This document shows positions 27,826 to 28,967 of a stretch of 28,967 nucleotides of DNA, piece by piece. The number at the start of each line of letters is the position of its first letter. The first letter of the stretch is position 1. Both the position numbers and the translations under genes were made by a program. The stretch is from the IMG/VR virus record IMGVR_UViG_3300025009_000320, positions 1 to 28,967 of that record. One strand, 5' to 3'. This DNA is from a virus. The notes under the pieces are model-generated. The model did not search any database, was not told the origin of the DNA, and saw nothing but the letters and a program-made list of their open reading frames with translations.

Positions 27826-28337
27826 TCTTCCGATTCTCCCAGGCTGGTGTTAACTCCACCAAATCCCCTACGTGTAAACAAGGGACTGACTTCGTTACCG
27901 TCTTCGTCTGAATCTCTGCTCAAAATGCCTGAACTCGTGCCACCACTCCGGCTTACGCCCAGCGCCGCGAATCCTGCTATTTGCTCTTCGATCCATTCAG
28001 ACATTTCACGCCTGATTGCCCTCATTGGTGATACGCCGCGTTCAATGGCTTTATCTGTGAAGAATCTACCAGTTGAATTAGCGGCTTGCACCAGGTCAGA
28101 CACGGCTTCAGTGACAACCCCGTCAAGAGCGGCTTTTGCGTCCGCCTGTGTTACCGGGATGGTGAACCCTTCACCTGATAACGCGATATTCAATGACCCC
28201 GAGACAACATCTATAAACCGTTCCACTTGCGTAAGCGTAGGAACAGTCGTAGTGTCAAATGATCCGTTATTAGTGAAGCGCCTGACAAGAGCCGCAACCT
28301 CAGCAACAGAGCCGTATGAATTAGCTCCGATGGTCAT
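27822..28337 (-). CDS. probable head-tail connector protein
   Basis: 171 residues from the ATG at 28337, which overlaps the upstream TAA (TAATG) and follows GGAG. The N-terminal third (SYGSVAEVAALVRRFTNNG, TVPTLTQVERFIDVVSGSLN) is helical, as in gp6-type connectors that sit below the portal. The C-terminus is polar, Ser/Gly/Asp-rich and probably disordered. It is followed by the gp10-like gene, the order usual for head-completion genes. Confidence 0.6.
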   Translation of the reverse strand: MTIGANSYGSVAEVAALVRRFTNNGSFDTTTVPTLTQVERFIDVVSGSLNIALSGEGFTIPVTQADAKAALDGVVTEAVSDLVQAANSTGRFFTDKAIERGVSPMRAIRREMSEWIEEQIAGFAALGVSRSGGTSSGILSRDSDEDGNEVSPLFTRRGFGGVNTSLGESEE

Positions 28338-28711
28338 TAGAGTGTCTCCACCCAAACGTCAACTGTGTCATCTGTATTAGCCTGAGCAACCACGATCTTG
28401 AGGAAATCTGAAATGGGGATGTGCTTATCCCCGCTGGTATCCACTACGCCCAAAACTGAGTGAGCATTGATGCGCGGTAAAAACAATCCGTCTGTGTTTT
28501 TGTCAGTCAAGGTGAGGATTGCAATACTCGGAACTTTCGGTGACGTGCCTTTGGTTGAGATCGTTACGTCCGTTGACGCTGGTTTATCTCCGTTGTATTT
28601 CACGTACACCGCGTAGATCAACCCGCGTATTTCAGTGGTTGAGTAAGCAGTTACGGTTGCGGAGCCATCAGCACCAACAGCCGCGCCGGAATTGATTGGT
28701 CCATATAGCAT
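28337..28711 (-). CDS. head protein of unknown role
   Basis: 124 residues, starting after AAGGCGG and two bases after the upstream stop. It is all-beta in appearance (SATVTAYSTTEIRGLIYAVY, VTISTKGTSPKVPSIAILTL, VVAQANTDDTVDVWVETL), like single-domain capsid decoration or head-completion proteins. The position between a probable capsid region and the connector gene agrees with this. No motif is decisive. Confidence 0.52.
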   Translation of the reverse strand: MLYGPINSGAAVGADGSATVTAYSTTEIRGLIYAVYVKYNGDKPASTDVTISTKGTSPKVPSIAILTLTDKNTDGLFLPRINAHSVLGVVDTSGDKHIPISDFLKIVVAQANTDDTVDVWVETL

Positions 28712-28713
28712 AG

Positions 28714-28950
28714 TTAGCCGCCTTTCTTGGCTTTTTTATCGGCGCGTGCTTGCACCATCTTGGCTGCCCATGCCGCTTTTTCTTCGGATGTCTTTTCAGC
28801 CTTTACCGTACCAATTTCAAGAAAGGGGTGTGCTTGCGCTTCTTTCTCAAAACCTTTAGGCACTTCACGGTATTCAGTCTTTACAAATTCAACCCCACTA
28901 AAGGCGGTGACTGACTTCCATCGATGGTCTTCTTTTACTCTCGCGTCCAT
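28714..28950 (-). CDS. small basic protein at the capsid-tail boundary
   Basis: 78 residues; AAGGAG precedes the ATG. The first half is mixed (DHRWKSVTAFSGVEFVKTEY, REVPKGFEKEAQAHPFLEIG). The tail is helical and ends in a run of Lys (RADKKAKKGG). It is unrecognised. The window ends just upstream; the major capsid gene should lie beyond the right edge. Confidence 0.52.
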   Translation of the reverse strand: MDARVKEDHRWKSVTAFSGVEFVKTEYREVPKGFEKEAQAHPFLEIGTVKAEKTSEEKAAWAAKMVQARADKKAKKGG

Positions 28951-28967
28951 AAGTTACTCCTTAAGGG

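Noticed and set aside
1-28967. Integrase, transposase, reverse transcriptase or toxin-antitoxin pair
   Set aside because: Searched by eye for their motifs in all frames given; none found, so no claim on lysogeny or mobile elements.

Overview
This window is a stretch of a tailed double-stranded DNA phage or prophage genome (Caudoviricetes). It encodes a terminase, head-completion proteins, a major tail protein, a frameshifted tail chaperone, a short tape measure protein and a GH25 endolysin, and there is no sheath gene, so a siphovirus-like particle is most likely. Every gene I can support lies on the minus strand, so transcription runs from high to low coordinates. Shine-Dalgarno sites of the AGGAG/GAGG type are strong, and ATGA, GTGA, TGATG and TAATG overlaps are very common. 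I see no integrase and no classical CI-type repressor, so lifestyle and host cannot be read from this window.

Layout in the direction of transcription. (1) 28950-25260: head-completion and tail-terminator genes and the major tail protein. (2) 25252-21567: the tail chaperone pair, made with a programmed -1 frameshift, then the tape measure and a tail hub protein. (3) 21564-18617: a run of small tail-tip, fibre or adhesin-like proteins. (4) 18620-17336: lysis cassette with a GH25 lysozyme, a coiled-coil plus C-terminal membrane-anchor protein and two very small ORFs. (5) 17251-16205: a metallophosphoesterase. (6) 16108-14729: about 1.4 kb without a credible protein. It holds a near-consensus promoter, an approximately 0.8-kb highly structured RNA candidate, and an AT-rich block with three 21-bp iterons beside a perfect palindrome. 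(7) 14728-1: the early and middle region, starting at a strong promoter with an operator-like dyad. It encodes a ribbon-helix-helix-like protein, many small zinc-binding proteins, a Bet/RecT-type recombinase, a replication initiator with a structured 5' leader, a DnaB-like helicase, a VRR-NUC nuclease, a LuxR-type HTH protein, an HslV/proteasome-like Ntn hydrolase, an HNH protein, a ParB-like protein, four DNA methyltransferases (two C5, two N6), and finally the terminase genes and the start of a probable portal gene.

The replication genes (initiator, helicase, recombinase, nuclease) form one functional group. The four methyltransferases without a visible restriction partner suggest self-protection of the phage DNA. 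The points most worth following up are the large structured RNA, the pseudoknotted leader of the replication initiator, the iteron block, the HslV-like hydrolase with a Ser nucleophile in exact register with the Asp17/Lys33 pair, the second ORF nested wholly inside a C5 methyltransferase gene, and a 19-bp sequence shared by two distant intergenic regions.
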